In this document: one piece after another, positions 62,065-64,000 of the stretch
How the letters are laid out: the number at the start of each line of letters is the position of its first letter
Position numbering within the stretch: position 1 is the stretch's first letter
Source: Alphaproteobacteria bacterium
Lineage (GTDB): Bacteria > Pseudomonadota > Alphaproteobacteria > GCA-2731375
NCBI GenBank assembly: GCA_016776605.1
Contig: JADHTB010000001.1
Coordinates: 1 to 64,000 of the forward strand
DNA: 64,000 bases
Direction: 5' to 3'
The notes under the pieces: model-generated
What the model was told of the DNA's origin: nothing
What the model saw: only the letters and a program-made list of their open reading frames with translations
Databases searched by the model: none
Position numbers and translations under genes: made by a program

Positions 62065-62628
62065 ATGAGCAAGGCGTTCACAAAAGAGACCGATGGCGCA
62101 GAGGACGAGGACCTGCCGGAGCTGGCGGCCCCGCTGCCCCCTGGCGCCAAAAATTATCTGACGCCGGAGGGGCATGCCCGCCTGACGGAAGAGTTGCGCC
62201 AATTGCGCCGGGAGGAACGGCCAAAGGTCGTCAACGTTGTTTCCTGGGCCGCCGGCAACGGTGATCGTTCGGAAAACGGCGATTACCTGTATGGCAAAAA
62301 AAGGTTGCGGGAGATCGACCGGCGGGTCCGCTATTTGATGAAGCGGATCGAAATTGCCGAAGTGGTGGATCAAAGCCGGCAAAAAAACCGCGATCAGGTC
62401 TTCTTTGGCGCCACCGTGACCTACCTGGATGGTAACGAGGTGGAACGCACCGTGCGCATCGTTGGCGCCGACGAGGCCCGCCACGATCATGGCGAGGTCA
62501 GTTGGGTCGCTCCCATCGCGCGCGCCCTGCACAAAGCCAGCGAGGGCGACATCGTCAAACTGCGCACCCCCTCGGGCGTCGAGGAGATCGAAGTGTTGGA
62601 GATTACCTACGCCGCACCATCGTCATAG
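62065..62628 (+). CDS. greB: Transcription elongation factor GreB
   Basis: A 187-residue Gre factor that restarts backtracked RNA polymerase. It has an N-terminal coiled-coil start NYLTPEGHARLTEELRQLRREERP, the acidic tip region GDRSENGDYLYGKKRLREIDRRVRYL typical of GreB, and the FKBP-like C-terminal domain. An acidic 28-residue N-terminal extension precedes the coiled coil. Confidence 0.93.
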   Translation: MSKAFTKETDGAEDEDLPELAAPLPPGAKNYLTPEGHARLTEELRQLRREERPKVVNVVSWAAGNGDRSENGDYLYGKKRLREIDRRVRYLMKRIEIAEVVDQSRQKNRDQVFFGATVTYLDGNEVERTVRIVGADEARHDHGEVSWVAPIARALHKASEGDIVKLRTPSGVEEIEVLEITYAAPSS

Positions 62629-62685
62629 TGCGCAATCCCAGCCGCTCAAATCAGGGCCAAGTGCTGTAACCCAGGAGTAAAGATC

Positions 62686-63807
62686 ATGAACCAGCCCCTT
62701 CCCATCCAGCTACCATTGGCCGGTATCCGTGTCCTTGAGTTGGGCAGCAATGTTTCCGGCCCCTATGGCACCTGGATATTGGCGGCCTTGGGCGCCGATG
62801 TGGTGAAAGTGGAACGGCCGGGGGGCGGCGATGACGCGCGCGGCTGGGGCCCGCCGTTCTGGCGCGGGGCGGCGACGGTTTTTCAAACCATTAATCGGGA
62901 CAAATCCTCGATCACCGTCGATTTCAAGGACGCGGACGCCCTGGCGGAACTGCGCCAGCGAATTGCCACCGACACGGACGTGGTATTGCAAAACCTTCGC
63001 CCCGGCGTGGCCGACAAACTGGGTCTGGGCGCCGCGGCCATGACAGCGGCAAGTCCCCGCCTGATTTACTGTAATCTTTGGGCCTTTGGCGCCAAGGGGC
63101 CGCTGGCGGACCGGCCCGGTTTCGATGCCCTGATGCAGGCCTTTGGCGGCATTATGGCAGTCACCGGCGAGGAAGGCCGGCCACCGGTCCGGGCCGGTGT
63201 TTCGATCGTCGATATGGGCACGGGCATGTGGAGCGCCATCGGCATTCTGGCGGCCCTGAACCGGCGTCACGAAAGCGGCCGGGGCGGCGTCATCGATACG
63301 TCGCTATACGAAACCGCCCTGGGCTGGACGGCCTATTACAGCGCGGATGTGCAGGTAAACGGTCAAATTCCGCAACGCCACGGTTCTGGCGTACGCGGTA
63401 TCATGCCCTATCAGGCCTATGATTGCGCCGACGGCTATCTGGTGGTGGCCGCTTCCAACGACCGGCTATTCCATAATCTAGCCGCTGAATTGGGCCATGG
63501 CGAATGGCTGGATGATCCGCGCTTTGTCGATAATCCCGCCCGCTCCAGCCACCGCGAGGAACTGAACGCCCTGCTGATACCGATCTTCAAGGCGGAGACA
63601 AGGGCCCATTGGCAGGAGCGTCTGGACGTGGCTGGCGTTCCCAACGCACCGATCCAGCATGCCGGCGAGGTTGTCGCCCATCCACAGACCCAGGCCCTGG
63701 ATATCTTGCAAGACACCGGCCACGGCGTCTCCCTGGTCGGTTTGCCGCTGTCATTCGACGGCGAACGGCCACCACTGCGCAACATCGCGCCGGAACTAAA
63801 AGAATAG
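62686..63807 (+). CDS. CaiB/BaiF-family CoA-transferase
   Basis: A 373-residue class III CoA-transferase. N-terminal LAGIRVLELGSNVSGPYGTW, then GADVVKVERPGGGDDARGWGPP, and the catalytic Asp176 in IVDMGTGMW. It follows greB by 57 bases. Third CoA-transferase in this window and distinct in sequence from those at 2427 and 11552. Its acid substrate is unknown. A short string AAATGCTCT after the stop resembles the end of the small repeat. Confidence 0.9.
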   Translation: MNQPLPIQLPLAGIRVLELGSNVSGPYGTWILAALGADVVKVERPGGGDDARGWGPPFWRGAATVFQTINRDKSSITVDFKDADALAELRQRIATDTDVVLQNLRPGVADKLGLGAAAMTAASPRLIYCNLWAFGAKGPLADRPGFDALMQAFGGIMAVTGEEGRPPVRAGVSIVDMGTGMWSAIGILAALNRRHESGRGGVIDTSLYETALGWTAYYSADVQVNGQIPQRHGSGVRGIMPYQAYDCADGYLVVAASNDRLFHNLAAELGHGEWLDDPRFVDNPARSSHREELNALLIPIFKAETRAHWQERLDVAGVPNAPIQHAGEVVAHPQTQALDILQDTGHGVSLVGLPLSFDGERPPLRNIAPELKE

Positions 63808-63819
63808 CCCGGAAATGCT

Positions 63820-64000
63820 CTAATCACCGCTTCCCGCCGTGACGATCAAGGTTGGCCGTTCGTTGGGCAAGGCGGCGGCAGCCAGAAAGCTCAAACCAGC
63901 GGCCACTCCCAGCAGTATAAACAGACCATCCAGACTGCCCGTTGCAGCATGGATCAACGGCACCAGCGATAGACCGATAGAGGAGACCCCCAGGGTCAAC
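63820..64000 (-). CDS. C-terminal end of a membrane transporter, probably MFS (partial)
   Basis: The minus-strand frame from the window edge to the TAG at 63820-63822 codes for about 59 residues: LTLGVSSIGLSLVPLIHA, then a second hydrophobic stretch (GLFILLGVAAGLSFLAAAALP) and a short polar tail. Two final transmembrane helices of this type are usual in major-facilitator proteins. The rest of the gene lies beyond base 64000. Confidence 0.6.
   Translation of the reverse strand, partial: LTLGVSSIGLSLVPLIHAATGSLDGLFILLGVAAGLSFLAAAALPNERPTLIVTAGSGD

Noticed and set aside
63812-63821. Fourth copy of the small palindromic repeat after the last CoA-transferase gene
   Set aside because: Only about nine bases (AAATGCTCT) match; too short to call.
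1-64000. tRNA, rRNA, CRISPR arrays, insertion sequences or phage genes
   Set aside because: None found by reading both strands; no transposase, integrase or regular spacer pattern was seen. A dedicated tRNA/ncRNA scan was not possible here.

Overview
The window is GC-rich, densely coded chromosomal DNA from an alphaproteobacterium, most likely a free-living, probably marine or soil, member of or near Rhodospirillales. This is inferred from gene content (crotonases, CaiB/BaiF CoA-transferases, thiolase/DUF35 pairs, a Liv-type ABC system, HdrD-like Fe-S proteins, a cysE-iscS-fdx cluster). No rRNA, tRNA, CRISPR array, phage or transposase gene was seen. Only the first kilobase or so is clearly AT-richer and foreign-looking; it holds an orphan Imm27-type immunity gene and an unrecognised ORF.

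Layout. 1-1.0 kb: AT-rich accessory patch. 1.2-13.7 kb: carboxylic-acid and CoA-ester catabolism (thiolase, CoA-transferase, HAD dehalogenase, D-tartrate dehydratase, GGT-family hydrolase, crotonase, DUF1445, acetolactate-synthase-like enzyme; then a crotonase/CoA-transferase/CitE-like lyase operon). 13.9-22.4 kb: a radical SAM enzyme converging on an unusual electron-transfer operon. That operon encodes a membrane-anchored FAD/2Fe-2S reductase, a tetraheme c554-like cytochrome, a protein joining cyclic-nucleotide-binding domains to four [4Fe-4S] clusters, a four-histidine diheme cytochrome b, and a decaheme cytochrome with a Cys-rich N-terminus and an Asp-rich repeat linker. 22.5-28.9 kb: cobS, an Ldh-family dehydrogenase, a TetR regulator, CsaA, a lipocalin-like protein, a TMADH-family flavoprotein whose pocket matches histamine dehydrogenase, and carbonic anhydrase. 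29-36.2 kb: a complete branched-chain amino acid-type ABC importer and an OmpR/EnvZ-type two-component pair. 36.3-42.2 kb: MarR/ilvE divergent pair, S49 protease, flavin monooxygenase, crotonase, redoxin-2OG oxygenase fusion. 42.3-48.2 kb: six-gene operon ending in queC. 48.4-54.3 kb: EamA transporter, EthD-like proteins, a dimethylglycine-dehydrogenase-like enzyme, an amidohydrolase remnant and an alpha/beta hydrolase. 54.4-56.9 kb: cysE-iscS-fdx with a palindromic candidate operator. 56.9-64 kb: acyl-CoA metabolism (DUF35 and thiolase-like pair, crotonase, FadD), a heme-binding pentapeptide-repeat protein, greB, another CoA-transferase, and the cut-off end of a membrane transporter.

The most interesting unit is the 15.0-22.4 kb redox operon. 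It can be read as a chain from cytoplasmic NAD(P)H through FAD, 2Fe-2S, 4Fe-4S and b-hemes to periplasmic multiheme c cytochromes, with a cyclic-nucleotide-sensing domain built in. It has no recognisable terminal catalytic subunit. Also notable are a dispersed palindromic small repeat (three copies, two of them between convergent genes), two unrelated 16-bp tandem repeats, and several unusual domain combinations.
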